A stretch of 64,000 nucleotides of DNA from NCBI GenBank assembly GCA_963706905.1, contig CAVPNY010000025.1:1-64000 (forward strand), in the 5' to 3' direction. The notes beneath the pieces are model-generated. The model was not told the DNA's origin and searched no databases. It saw only the letters and a list, made by a program, of their open reading frames with translations. This document shows, piece by piece, positions 56,899-64,000 of the stretch; positions within the stretch are counted from its first letter, which is position 1, and the number at the start of each line of letters is the position of its first letter. This stretch comes from CAVPNY01 sp963706905. GTDB lineage: Bacteria; Chloroflexota; Anaerolineae; Anaerolineales; UBA4823. Made by a program: the position numbers and the translations under genes.

Positions 56899-57498
56899 CT
56901 AGAAGACATAGGGAATGAACATTTTGGTCTGTTGTATGTATTCTGCGTACTCAGCGCCAAAATGCCCCGTATTTTCTGCTTCTTCCATCCGGCTTGTGGC
57001 GTAGAGCGCCAGGGTGGCTATCATTCCCAGCCCTGCACCAACCAGAGATGGATGCTTTAGGAAGGCTCCCCAGGCGAGATACAGGAGTGAGGCGTAGAGC
57101 GGATGGCGGATATAGCGATAGGCGCCAGCCTTGACCAGTCGGGTGGTCTTTTCGATGTTCAGGAGAGCTGGATCATCGATGCTGGCGTCGGGCTTTCCAA
57201 TCCGCCGCAACAACGTAAAGCCATGGACCGCCAGAAAGAGCGACAAAAGCAAGAGCAACCAGGACAGAATCTGCCTGACTGAGAAGGGCTGGTGAAACCA
57301 GAACTCAAGGTTAAGCAGGATCAGCGCCAGGATCGCCTCAAAAGCAAAGAAGCGAAAAAAACCGTGGCTACGCCAATTGCGGAGGCTTTTCCAGGAGATG
57401 AGTACGATCCCGGCAGAGAAGACTAGAAATAGCACCCATCTCCAGTTAAAATCATCGATTGCCACTGCCAATACTCTCCCAGTAACTAATGCTACCAT
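56899..57498 (-). CDS. Isoprenylcysteine methyltransferase (ICMT)-like membrane protein
   Basis: A membrane methyltransferase-like protein of about 199 residues with five or six helices. The C-terminal motif GAYRYIRHPLYASLLYLAWG followed by MEEAENTGHFGAEYAEYIQQT is the ICMT/PEMT signature that binds SAM (RHPxY and EE). Likely substrate: a lipid or small hydrophobic molecule. It ends 29 bases upstream of the transglutaminase-like gene on the same strand, so the two may be co-transcribed. Confidence 0.82.
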   Translation of the reverse strand: MVALVTGRVLAVAIDDFNWRWVLFLVFSAGIVLISWKSLRNWRSHGFFRFFAFEAILALILLNLEFWFHQPFSVRQILSWLLLLLSLFLAVHGFTLLRRIGKPDASIDDPALLNIEKTTRLVKAGAYRYIRHPLYASLLYLAWGAFLKHPSLVGAGLGMIATLALYATSRMEEAENTGHFGAEYAEYIQQTKMFIPYVF

Positions 57499-57592
57499 CA
57501 AGCCGATGATTCACGGCGTTAGCCTTCCGTTACCCGATCTATATTGATTAATTCTATCTTATCGCTTTTGTAATAGATCATCATTGCTTCCG

Positions 57593-57711
57593 TATAATAC
57601 AGTGCTATGGCAGCCCGTTCAAAATTTACCTTGCTCGCCTCGACTCCCGCCGCAGAAGCAGACTTTGCCGCCATCTACCAGGCTGAACTGGTGTGCCTTA
57701 AGCGCTCCTGA
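57593..57711 (+). CDS. Probable leaderless 34-codon mini-gene or leader peptide
   Basis: TATAAT at 57593-57598 is followed by an ATG at 57607, nine bases downstream, just where transcription would start. The ORF MAARSKFTLLASTPAAEADF then AAIYQAELVCLKRS stops at 57709-57711 inside a strong intrinsic terminator (57700-57733). The result is a self-contained transcript of about 130 bases. It could be a small protein, a leader peptide that controls the acyl-CoA synthetase gene downstream by attenuation, or a small RNA. The coordinates include the -10 box. Confidence 0.4.
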
Positions 57712-57733
57712 TCACTGCCAGGGGCGCTTTTTT
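57700..57733 (+). terminator. Intrinsic terminator overlapping the mini-gene stop
   Basis: AAGCGCTCCTG pairs with CAGGGGCGCTT (one G-T pair) around an 8-base loop and runs into six T. The stop codon of the 34-codon frame lies in the loop side of the 5' arm. A second TATAAT at 57769-57774 could restart transcription for the next gene. Confidence 0.85.
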
Positions 57734-57842
57734 GTATTCACTCGCTGCAAATATTATTGCCGGAACGTGTATAATTTTAACTATCGTGCACTGCCATTTG
57801 TTTATTTATTTTCATTGATTCCCATTCTCAAGGATACTCCCC

Positions 57843-59939
57843 ATGCGCGAATTCTTTTACCCCGTCACCATCGCTGTAATCGGCGTCTCTCCCAACCCGG
57901 ATAACCTGGGACGCAACATCGTCGGCAACCTGGTCGAGTACGGTTTTGAGGGCATCGTTTACGCGGTCGGTCCGCGCGGTGGGGTGATCGAGACGCGCCG
58001 CATTTATCGCGCGGTAGGCGATATCCCCGACCATATCGACCTGGCGGTGATCCTGACTCCCGCCAAAACTGTGCCAGGCATCCTGGAAGAGTGCGGCCAG
58101 AAGGGCATCCGCCGGGCGATCATCGAGACAGCCGGTTTTCGCGAGTACACGGAAGAAGGACTCCGCCTCGAAGAAGAGATCAGCCGCGTCGCTCGCCAGT
58201 ACGACATCCGCTTCGTCGGTCCCAATTGTATTGGCGCTATGAATATGGAGAACGGCTTCTGTGTGCCTTTCCCGCGCCTGAAGAAGTTTGTCAAAGCGGG
58301 AGAAGTCTCCATCATCACCCAGAGCGGTGGGGTAGGGATGGCTGTCCTGAACCTGATGACCAACGAAGGCCTGGGTCTCAATAAATTCGTCTCGGTCGGG
58401 AATATGCTCGATGTCAGCGCCGAGGATCTGCTGGAGTACTTGATCTCCGACGAAGGCACCGGGCTGATCTTTGTCTATCTGGAGAGCATCCACGATGGGC
58501 GACGCATGATGGAACTCGCCCGCAAATCAGGAAAACCCATTCTGGCTTTTAAGTCCAATATTGGCAAATTGGGTCAAAACATTGCTCTGTCCCACACGGC
58601 TTCGCTGACCAGCGACGACAAGGTGGTTGATGCGGCATTCCACCAGGCCGGCATCGTGCGCATCCGCGACGCCACCTCGCTAGGCAACAACCTGAAAAGC
58701 CTGCGCCTGCCGCCCATGCGCGGCAAACGATTGGCGATCATCTCCCGCTCCGGCGGGCACGCCGTCCTGGCCGCCGACGCCTCTGAGTTGTCCGGTTTTG
58801 AGCTGGCCTACTTCCCCGAAAGCTTCCTGCGCGAGATCGAGGCCTACTTCCGCGCCTCGGTCATCCGGCTGACCAACCCGCTCGATCTGGGCGACCTGTT
58901 CGACCTGGAGATATATGCTCAGATTGTTGAGCGCACCCTGCAACTGGACGATGTTGACGGGGTGATATTCCTGCATACCTCCCTTTCGGAAATGGAAAAC
59001 CTGGCCAGCCGCCAGCTGCTCGAACACCTGATGCAGGCATCTGAGCGCCATAACAAGCCAGTGGCTTACTATATCTCAACCATGGCCCCGGAGGTCAACT
59101 ACCTGAAGCAGGAATACGACTTCCCGATCTTCACCCAGGTGGTGGAAACGGTGCGCGCCCTGGAGATGAGCAACTACCATTACCGCCAATCGCAGGCGCT
59201 GCGTATCCAGCCGGTAGATCTGGATTTTAAGGTGAACAAACGGTCAGTGCGCGGCCTGATTGACGGCGCCCGGGCAGAAGGGCGCGATCTATTGCTTTCC
59301 GAGGCGCTCGAGATTCTGGAACATTATGGCATTCCAACCGTGCGCGGCCAGCTCACCCAGACCGTGGATGAAACCCTTCAGGCTGCCGATCAGATCGGTT
59401 ATCCGGTGGCGATCAAAATCGTCGCTGAGCAGATTTCACACAAGTCGGACGTGGGTGGAGTGCAGCTGAACCTGCGCAACGCGCCAGCTCTGGCGGCTGC
59501 CTTCGATGATATGATGAGGCGCATCCAAAAAGCTTATCCGCAGGCCAGGCTCGATGGCGTGCTGGTGCAGCCCATGGTCACCGGCGGGCGCGAGCTGATC
59601 CTGGGCGGCCGCCAGGACCCCCAGTTCGGGCCGGTGGTCCTGGTTGGACTAGGCGGCATCTTTGTAGAGGTCTTTGGCGAGGCGGTGATGCGTGTGGCCC
59701 CGATCACCCGCCAGGATGCCGAAGAGATGATTGAGAGCTTGCGTGGCGTCCAGATATTAAAAGGCGCCCGAGGCCAGGAGCCCGCCGATCTCGAAGCGGT
59801 GATTGAGGCTTTGCTGCGCCTCTCCCAACTGCTGGTCGATTTTCCCGCCATCCAGGAGTTGGACGTCAACCCGCTGCGCGTCTTCCACCAGGCAGAGGGC
59901 TGCCGCGCCCTGGATGCGCGCATCATTCTATCTAACTAG
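57843..59939 (+). CDS. ADP-forming acetate/acyl-CoA synthetase, alpha-beta fusion
   Basis: This enzyme makes ATP from acyl-CoA, ADP and phosphate, a fermentation energy step. The 698 residues hold a CoA-binding Rossmann domain (IAVIGVSPNPDNLGRNIV), the succinyl-CoA-synthetase-like ligase domain with VGPNCIG, SIITQSGGVG and the phospho-His region LSHTASLTSDDKVVDAAF, and a C-terminal ATP-grasp (about 470-698: YPVAIKIVAEQISHKSDVGG, QPMVTGGRELILGG). The catalytic elements are in place. The acyl group (acetate, branched or aryl acids) is not predictable. A palindrome of the GGCTACG family follows it. Confidence 0.9.
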   Translation: MREFFYPVTIAVIGVSPNPDNLGRNIVGNLVEYGFEGIVYAVGPRGGVIETRRIYRAVGDIPDHIDLAVILTPAKTVPGILEECGQKGIRRAIIETAGFREYTEEGLRLEEEISRVARQYDIRFVGPNCIGAMNMENGFCVPFPRLKKFVKAGEVSIITQSGGVGMAVLNLMTNEGLGLNKFVSVGNMLDVSAEDLLEYLISDEGTGLIFVYLESIHDGRRMMELARKSGKPILAFKSNIGKLGQNIALSHTASLTSDDKVVDAAFHQAGIVRIRDATSLGNNLKSLRLPPMRGKRLAIISRSGGHAVLAADASELSGFELAYFPESFLREIEAYFRASVIRLTNPLDLGDLFDLEIYAQIVERTLQLDDVDGVIFLHTSLSEMENLASRQLLEHLMQASERHNKPVAYYISTMAPEVNYLKQEYDFPIFTQVVETVRALEMSNYHYRQSQALRIQPVDLDFKVNKRSVRGLIDGARAEGRDLLLSEALEILEHYGIPTVRGQLTQTVDETLQAADQIGYPVAIKIVAEQISHKSDVGGVQLNLRNAPALAAAFDDMMRRIQKAYPQARLDGVLVQPMVTGGRELILGGRQDPQFGPVVLVGLGGIFVEVFGEAVMRVAPITRQDAEEMIESLRGVQILKGARGQEPADLEAVIEALLRLSQLLVDFPAIQELDVNPLRVFHQAEGCRALDARIILSN

Positions 59940-59963
59940 CCCACGACTTCGAAAGTGGTTCTA

Positions 59964-60008
59964 ATTTTCTATAATTTGCGGGCGTAGCCCTGCAAAATTA
60001 TAGAAAAT
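59964..60008. repeat. Palindrome with GGGCTACGCCCGC apex
   Basis: Arms ATTTTCTATAATTTGC (59964-59979) and TGCAAAATTATAGAAAAT (59991-60008) with apex GCGGGCGTAGCCCTGC. The apex matches that of the element at 148-192 although the arms differ, and both are in leader or spacer positions. Confidence 0.75.
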
Positions 60009-60039
60009 ACAATACACAATCACGAATCCGGTGAGTATC

Positions 60040-61158
60040 ATGAGCATCGAATGGAAAACTTTGGAACTGAAGAACATCCTGGGAAATTACCATCTGGGAG
60101 AGCTGGTCGGCTTTGAACAGGACCGGCGTGGGACAGTCAATACCAGTTTTACTATCGAAATGGAACAGGACGGCCAACGAAGAAAGTATTTTCTGCGGCG
60201 TTATAAAAGCGGCATCCAGGAAGAAGAGATTCAATGCGAGCACTCCTTGATCAGCCACTTGATCCAAGCCCAGACACTTCCGGTTGCCCACCTCCACCGC
60301 ACGCTGGATGGGAGAACCTATCTCCATCGCCTTGCAGGCCCGGACGATCAGCAAGGCGCCTTCTACGCCATCTTTGATTTTCTCCCCGGCGAGGATCGCT
60401 ACACCTGGGTCGATCCGGCTTGCACGCCCGAGGAGCTGGTCAGCTCAGCCAGCACCCTGGCGCAATTGCATAGCGCAGTCAACGGTTTCCAGCCAAGTGG
60501 GAAACGCGCCGAAGCCAAAATCCTGGATTTACTCCCTGAGATCAGCCGCAATGTGGCAGCCTGTCCAGAGAAGGCGAAGAATACAGAATTTGACGCTTAC
60601 CTGCTGGAGAATCTGGAACTGGTCTTGGGCAATGTCAGTTCTACACTGGCAGTTCTGACTGAGAGTCAGGTGGATGGACTGCCGCAACTGGTTGTCCATT
60701 GCGATTATCATCCCGGTAACCTAAAGTTCCACCAGTCTCAGGTGAGCGGCCTATTTGACTTCGATTGGTCGAAAGTCGATTTGCGTAGCTTTGATGTTGG
60801 CCTGGCTCTGTGGTATTTTTGCGCTTCCTGGAAAAACCCGGTGGATGGTGAGCTGCGGTTGACGGATCTGGCAATCTTTCTAGGCGCATACCAGGAGTAT
60901 TTGCGCTTGCAACCTGGCGCCAGACCACTCAGCCCGTTGGAGGGCCGGTATCTGCCGTATCTGATCAATGCAGGTAATCTTTATGTCCTGAATTGGACGA
61001 TCCTGGACTTCTATAGCAAAGATGTCGATCCACGGGAATATCTGATCTACCTGCGGCATAGCGTCAATTTCATCCGCTGGTTTGAGGCCGCGGGCAACCT
61101 GGAGCGACTTGAATCCCTAATGCACACGTTGACGGGGATGAAGGTTGACCAGGATTGA
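60040..61158 (+). CDS. APH-fold kinase (homoserine-kinase/choline-kinase-like)
   Basis: A small-molecule kinase of 372 residues with the aminoglycoside-phosphotransferase fold. N-lobe: GTVNTSFTIE and YFLRRYKSG. Catalytic loop: VVHCDYHPGNLKF (His-x-Asp, Asn). Metal loop: GLFDFDWSKVDLRSFDVGLAL. This pattern is closer to the ThrB/choline-kinase-like group than to resistance enzymes. The ATG at 60040 is preferred to a GTG nine bases earlier. Two alanine-dehydrogenase-like genes follow on the same strand after 42 bases, suggesting a joint pathway on an amino-acid-like substrate. Confidence 0.83.
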   Translation: MSIEWKTLELKNILGNYHLGELVGFEQDRRGTVNTSFTIEMEQDGQRRKYFLRRYKSGIQEEEIQCEHSLISHLIQAQTLPVAHLHRTLDGRTYLHRLAGPDDQQGAFYAIFDFLPGEDRYTWVDPACTPEELVSSASTLAQLHSAVNGFQPSGKRAEAKILDLLPEISRNVAACPEKAKNTEFDAYLLENLELVLGNVSSTLAVLTESQVDGLPQLVVHCDYHPGNLKFHQSQVSGLFDFDWSKVDLRSFDVGLALWYFCASWKNPVDGELRLTDLAIFLGAYQEYLRLQPGARPLSPLEGRYLPYLINAGNLYVLNWTILDFYSKDVDPREYLIYLRHSVNFIRWFEAAGNLERLESLMHTLTGMKVDQD

Positions 61159-61200
61159 GGAAGCTGAGGCATAGATGACAATATCGAGAGGTTAAGCAAT

Positions 61201-62331
61201 ATGGATGCACATAAGCCCATTCTTATTCGACCGCTTCATTTTGGCATGGCACGTATGCACCATGAAGCTGGCGAACGTCGTGATTTTTTGCCCGATTTTG
61301 TTGGGCGCTTATCTCAATTCGGCGCCCACTTGGTTTTGGAAGAAGGTTATGGCAGCGGCATGGGATATTCGCAACAAGATTATCTCGCCTCTGGCAGCTC
61401 AATTCGATTTGGCACTGCTCAGGAGGTTTTCGAGCAGGAGTATGTGCTGGTCTTGCGCTGCCCGCCAGATAGACAAATTCGTCTAATCCGACCGGGTGTC
61501 TGTTTGATTTCCATGCTCCATTTCCCCACGCGACCCCAACGAGTGGAGCTGCTGCATAGCCTGGAATTGGAGGCCATCTCGTTGGATTTGATCAAAGACG
61601 ATACCGGGCGGCGCCTGGTGGAAAACCTGCGGGCTGTCGCCTGGAATGGAATCGAAGCGGCCTTTGATTTGCTGGCCCAGCTTTATCCCTTGCCGGGGTT
61701 TGAGTCACCCGCTCGCCCACCTATTCGCGTTACGCTGCTGGGTGCAGGGGCAGTTGGGATTCAAGTTGTGCAGGCAGCCACGCGATACGGCAATATTGTT
61801 CTGCATCGTCGCCTGGCAGAAAAGGGTGTTCCTGGGGTTCAGGTGACGGCGCTGGAATATGACTGCACGCAACACGACAAGGTTATGCGGCCAATTTTAG
61901 AGTCTACCGATATTCTGGTGGACGCCACTCAGCGCCCTGATCCTGGTCAACCCGTGATCCCTAATCAATGGGTAGGTTGGCTTCCCAAACATGCTGTCCT
62001 CCTCGATCTTTCGGTCGACCCTTATGAATGCACTGCGGATATCCCCTTTGTGAAAGGGATCGAGGGCATCCCCCAGGGAAACCTGGATCAATACATATTC
62101 AGCCCTGACGACCCTGCCTACCAGATGATGCCGGCCTGCATCGATGCGACCCACCGCCGCCACGCGGTTTCATGTTATTCGTGGCCTGGGATTTACCCCA
62201 ATGCTTGCATGGAAGTATATGGCAAGCAAATCATACCCATCTTGCGCACCATCCTGGAACGGGGTGGCGTGCAAAATATTCGCCCGAATGGGCGCTATTT
62301 TGAACGTGCCATCACCCGCGCCCGGCTCTAA
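61201..62331 (+). CDS. Alanine dehydrogenase/PNT-like oxidoreductase, paralogue 1
   Basis: The 376-residue protein has the two-domain plan of alanine dehydrogenase and the transhydrogenase alpha-1 part. N-terminal region: RRDFLPDFVGRLSQFGAHLV, LEEGYGSGMGY, EVFEQEYVLVLRCP, LISMLHFPTRPQRVELL. NAD domain: VTLLGAGAVGIQVVQAA. The end CYSWPGIYPNACMEVYG is shared with the next gene but not with classical alanine dehydrogenase that I know. The substrate is unknown; saccharopine- or opine-type reactions are alternatives. GAGAGG precedes the ATG. Confidence 0.7.
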   Translation: MDAHKPILIRPLHFGMARMHHEAGERRDFLPDFVGRLSQFGAHLVLEEGYGSGMGYSQQDYLASGSSIRFGTAQEVFEQEYVLVLRCPPDRQIRLIRPGVCLISMLHFPTRPQRVELLHSLELEAISLDLIKDDTGRRLVENLRAVAWNGIEAAFDLLAQLYPLPGFESPARPPIRVTLLGAGAVGIQVVQAATRYGNIVLHRRLAEKGVPGVQVTALEYDCTQHDKVMRPILESTDILVDATQRPDPGQPVIPNQWVGWLPKHAVLLDLSVDPYECTADIPFVKGIEGIPQGNLDQYIFSPDDPAYQMMPACIDATHRRHAVSCYSWPGIYPNACMEVYGKQIIPILRTILERGGVQNIRPNGRYFERAITRARL

Positions 62332-62364
62332 TACCGGTAGCGAAAGGACCACGATCTTGTATTG

Positions 62365-63555
62365 ATGGATAAATCTATGAGTCTTCCAAAAACCGTTGGA
62401 TTCCCGCGCATGCAAAAAGAACCTGCTGAAAAGCGTGTTTTCCTGCCAGAGTTTATCCAATTTCTGACTACATTAAAAGTCTCTGTATACCTGGAAGAAG
62501 GCTATGGTTCGCGTTCCGGCTATACCTACGACGATTATTGCCAGGGCAATAACGCCATCCATATGTGCTCACGTGAACAAGCCTTTGAGCAAGATGTGGT
62601 GCTTGTGCTGCGTTCACCGTTTCGCGACGAGTTTTCCCTGCTAAAACGCGGCAGCTGCCTGGTATCCATGCTGCATTACCCTACTCGCCCGCTCCGGGTG
62701 CAAATCCTGAAAGATTTGGGGATCAAGGCCATCTCGCTTGACAGCATCGTTAATGCCCAGAACATCCGCCTGGTTGAGAATATGAAAGCCGTAGCCTGGA
62801 ACGGATTGGAGGCGGCTTTTGATGTGCTTGAAAAACGCTGGCCTGGGTTGGTGCGGCCTGATAAAGAACCCGTTCAGGTACTCATATTTGGAACCGGCAT
62901 GGTTGGCAAACATGCGGTAGATGCTGCCACGAAACTGGGTAACATCGAACGCAACAACCAGCATATTCAAAATGGCGGTCCGGGATCGATGGCCATCTCG
63001 GTAGGAAGAAATACAAACCAGAACCCGCAGCTCATCGAGAGACTCATTCGTCAATGTGACATTCTGGTGGACGCCAGCCAGCGCCGCGATCCCAGCCAGC
63101 CATTGTTGCCCAACGAGCGGTTAAGCTGGCTGCCAGATCATGCCGTTATTGCCGATCTGGCGGTAGATCCATATACACTCGATGCTACTCCACCCGTGGT
63201 GCGGGGTATAGAGGGAATTCCGCAGGGCAACCTCGACAAATATATCTTTCATCCCAATGACCCTGATTGGGATATTACAGTTCCCCAGGAGATTCCGTCA
63301 ATAAATCGGCGATCAGTGGTGACTTGTTACTCGTGGCCGGGCGTTCATCCCGAGGCCTGTATGCGTCATTATGCAGTTCAGTTGGGACCTTTGATGAAGG
63401 TGTTGCTTATCGTAGGTTATGATAACCTGTCGTTGCAAGGAGACAATTTCGGGCAGGCTCTCTGCCGGGCCTCGCTCGAAACCTGGCTGCACACCGTTCC
63501 TGCCGATCAGCAAATTGAAGAAAGCACAGAACTGTTTGATGATCCGCGAGAATAA
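62365..63555 (+). CDS. Alanine dehydrogenase/PNT-like oxidoreductase, paralogue 2
   Basis: The 396-residue paralogue lies 33 bases downstream. Shared blocks: EEGYGSRSGYTYDDY, AFEQDVVLVLRSP, LVSMLHYPTRPLRVQIL, AVAWNGLEAAFDVLE, the NAD loop IFGTGMVGKHA, DILVDASQRRDPSQPLLPN, VRGIEGIPQGNLDKYIF and CYSWPGVHPEACMRHY. It has an insert after the first NAD-domain helix (ERNNQHIQNGGPGS). Two such genes in tandem suggest a hetero-oligomer or two successive steps. An in-frame TTG three bases upstream is a less likely start. Confidence 0.7.
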   Translation: MDKSMSLPKTVGFPRMQKEPAEKRVFLPEFIQFLTTLKVSVYLEEGYGSRSGYTYDDYCQGNNAIHMCSREQAFEQDVVLVLRSPFRDEFSLLKRGSCLVSMLHYPTRPLRVQILKDLGIKAISLDSIVNAQNIRLVENMKAVAWNGLEAAFDVLEKRWPGLVRPDKEPVQVLIFGTGMVGKHAVDAATKLGNIERNNQHIQNGGPGSMAISVGRNTNQNPQLIERLIRQCDILVDASQRRDPSQPLLPNERLSWLPDHAVIADLAVDPYTLDATPPVVRGIEGIPQGNLDKYIFHPNDPDWDITVPQEIPSINRRSVVTCYSWPGVHPEACMRHYAVQLGPLMKVLLIVGYDNLSLQGDNFGQALCRASLETWLHTVPADQQIEESTELFDDPRE

Positions 63556-63783
63556 AGACCCTAAATGGGAGATCACTTCTAAAGTCAATACCGTCAGCTT
63601 AACTTCTACATTTCGGCTTTAGTCATGAGCTGGTGTTTGCGTTTGTTACTGGTGTTACCAGGCAACGAGGCTGGCGTGTGTATTTATTCCCCAGGTATTC
63701 AACCTTGTCGGTAATTGTTCCGGCTAGCAGGTAAATCTGTGTTATACTGAAATCAACTTATAAGAGATCTGCGCGTTCTTCCT

Positions 63784-63815
63784 TGTCGCCATTCGGTTTT
63801 ATAAGAATGGCGACA
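63784..63815 (+). promoter_or_regulatory. Hairpin in the RRM gene leader
   Basis: A perfect 11-bp stem TGTCGCCATTC/GAATGGCGACA with a 10-base A/T loop, about 50 bases before the start codon. There is no long T run, so it is more likely a regulatory or stabilising leader element than a terminator. A TATACT box at 63743-63748 may be the -10. The rest of 63556-63783 holds nothing I recognise. Confidence 0.5.
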
Positions 63816-63863
63816 TTTGATTAACCCACCGATCTACTGCAAAAAACCAGGAGAAATAATCAA

Positions 63864-64000
63864 TTGGAAACAAAACTGTACGTTGGCAATTTGTCTTTTA
63901 ACACCACTGAAGAGGGGCTGCGCACTTTGTTAGCTCAGGCCGGCACCGTGCAAACCGTGGATATGATCAAGGATCGCGATACTGGCAGACCGAAGGGTTT
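63864..64000 (+). CDS. RRM-domain RNA-binding protein, partial
   Basis: The window cuts this gene after 45 codons. LYVGNLSFNTTEEGLRTLL is the RNP2 strand and first helix of an RNA-recognition motif, and DRDTGRPKGF begins RNP1. Small single-RRM proteins of this kind in bacteria (well known in cyanobacteria) are often cold-induced. TTG start at 63864 with AGGAGA nine bases upstream. Confidence 0.9.
   Translation, partial: METKLYVGNLSFNTTEEGLRTLLAQAGTVQTVDMIKDRDTGRPKG

Noticed and set aside
57584..57904. 106-codon frame across the terminator and the start of the synthetase gene
   Set aside because: It runs through a strong terminator and into the synthetase gene in another frame, with no coding signal of its own.
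60040..61158. Aminoglycoside-resistance phosphotransferase
   Set aside because: The fold is shared, but the sequence pattern and the metabolic neighbours fit a small-molecule kinase of ThrB/choline-kinase type.

Overview
The window looks like a chromosomal segment of a Chloroflexota bacterium, most likely of the Anaerolineae. This is an inference from the gene repertoire: a bacterial tuf-rpmG-tRNA-Trp-secE-nusG-rplKAJL block, an archaeal-style HerA/NurA pair, a PlsY-like/PEP-synthase-like pair, a deazaflavin-type reductase, a GH116 glycosidase and ADP-forming acyl-CoA synthetase. No rRNA, CRISPR or phage genes were seen.

Layout. 1-5.9 kb: three tRNAs (Thr-UGU, Tyr, Thr-GGU), tuf, rpmG, tRNA-Trp, secE, nusG, rplK, rplA, an L10 leader with a terminator, rplJ and rplL. 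The spacers between the tRNA genes, and the one between rpmG and tRNA-Trp, carry unrelated imperfect palindromes. 5.9-9.7 kb: an OmpR-type regulator, a damaged sensor kinase, and a divergent pair (membrane protein / lytic transglycosylase) whose two promoters both carry a LexA-like GAAC-N4-GTTC operator in the spacer. 9.9-19.6 kb: an integron. Its integrase gene is split by an exact 655-bp tandem duplication so that neither copy is whole. It is followed by an AT-rich attI/promoter zone and about eleven cassettes with recognisable attC sites, all in one direction: three SAM methyltransferases, three RibD/DHFR-like reductases, a HEAT-type lipoprotein, a membrane protein, a DinB-like protein and two unknowns. 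The array ends in a cut attC half-site fused to the 3' end of a second transglycosylase gene.

19.6-32.5 kb: decayed HIT and NUDIX genes, an SDR, a BNR propeller protein, the nurA/HAS-barrel/herA operon, a two-component system, a GNAT protein and a three-gene ABC exporter. 32.5-45.6 kb: a SWIM mini-protein, MscS, a lipoprotein, GH116 with a dienelactone-hydrolase-like protein, a deazaflavin-type reductase, a CDGSH protein, a one-chain ABC/FtsX transporter, a PEP-synthase-like protein and a PlsY-like acyltransferase. 45.7-54.3 kb: a UvrA with a complete transglutaminase-like domain fused to its N-terminus, katG with a PerR-type regulator, and a chromate transporter. 54.4-64 kb: an AT-rich EamA/HAD pair behind a large palindrome, a transglutaminase-like protein, an ICMT-like methyltransferase, a probable leaderless mini-gene, an ADP-forming acyl-CoA synthetase, an APH-fold kinase with two tandem alanine-dehydrogenase/PNT-like proteins, and the start of an RRM protein.

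Many reading frames are interrupted. Outside the integron the single breaks are all of the +1 type (an extra base), three of them an extra T after GGCT in the coding strand. This may be insertion-type assembly error, real decay or recoding; the sequence alone cannot decide, so frameshifted genes are annotated across the break with the site named.
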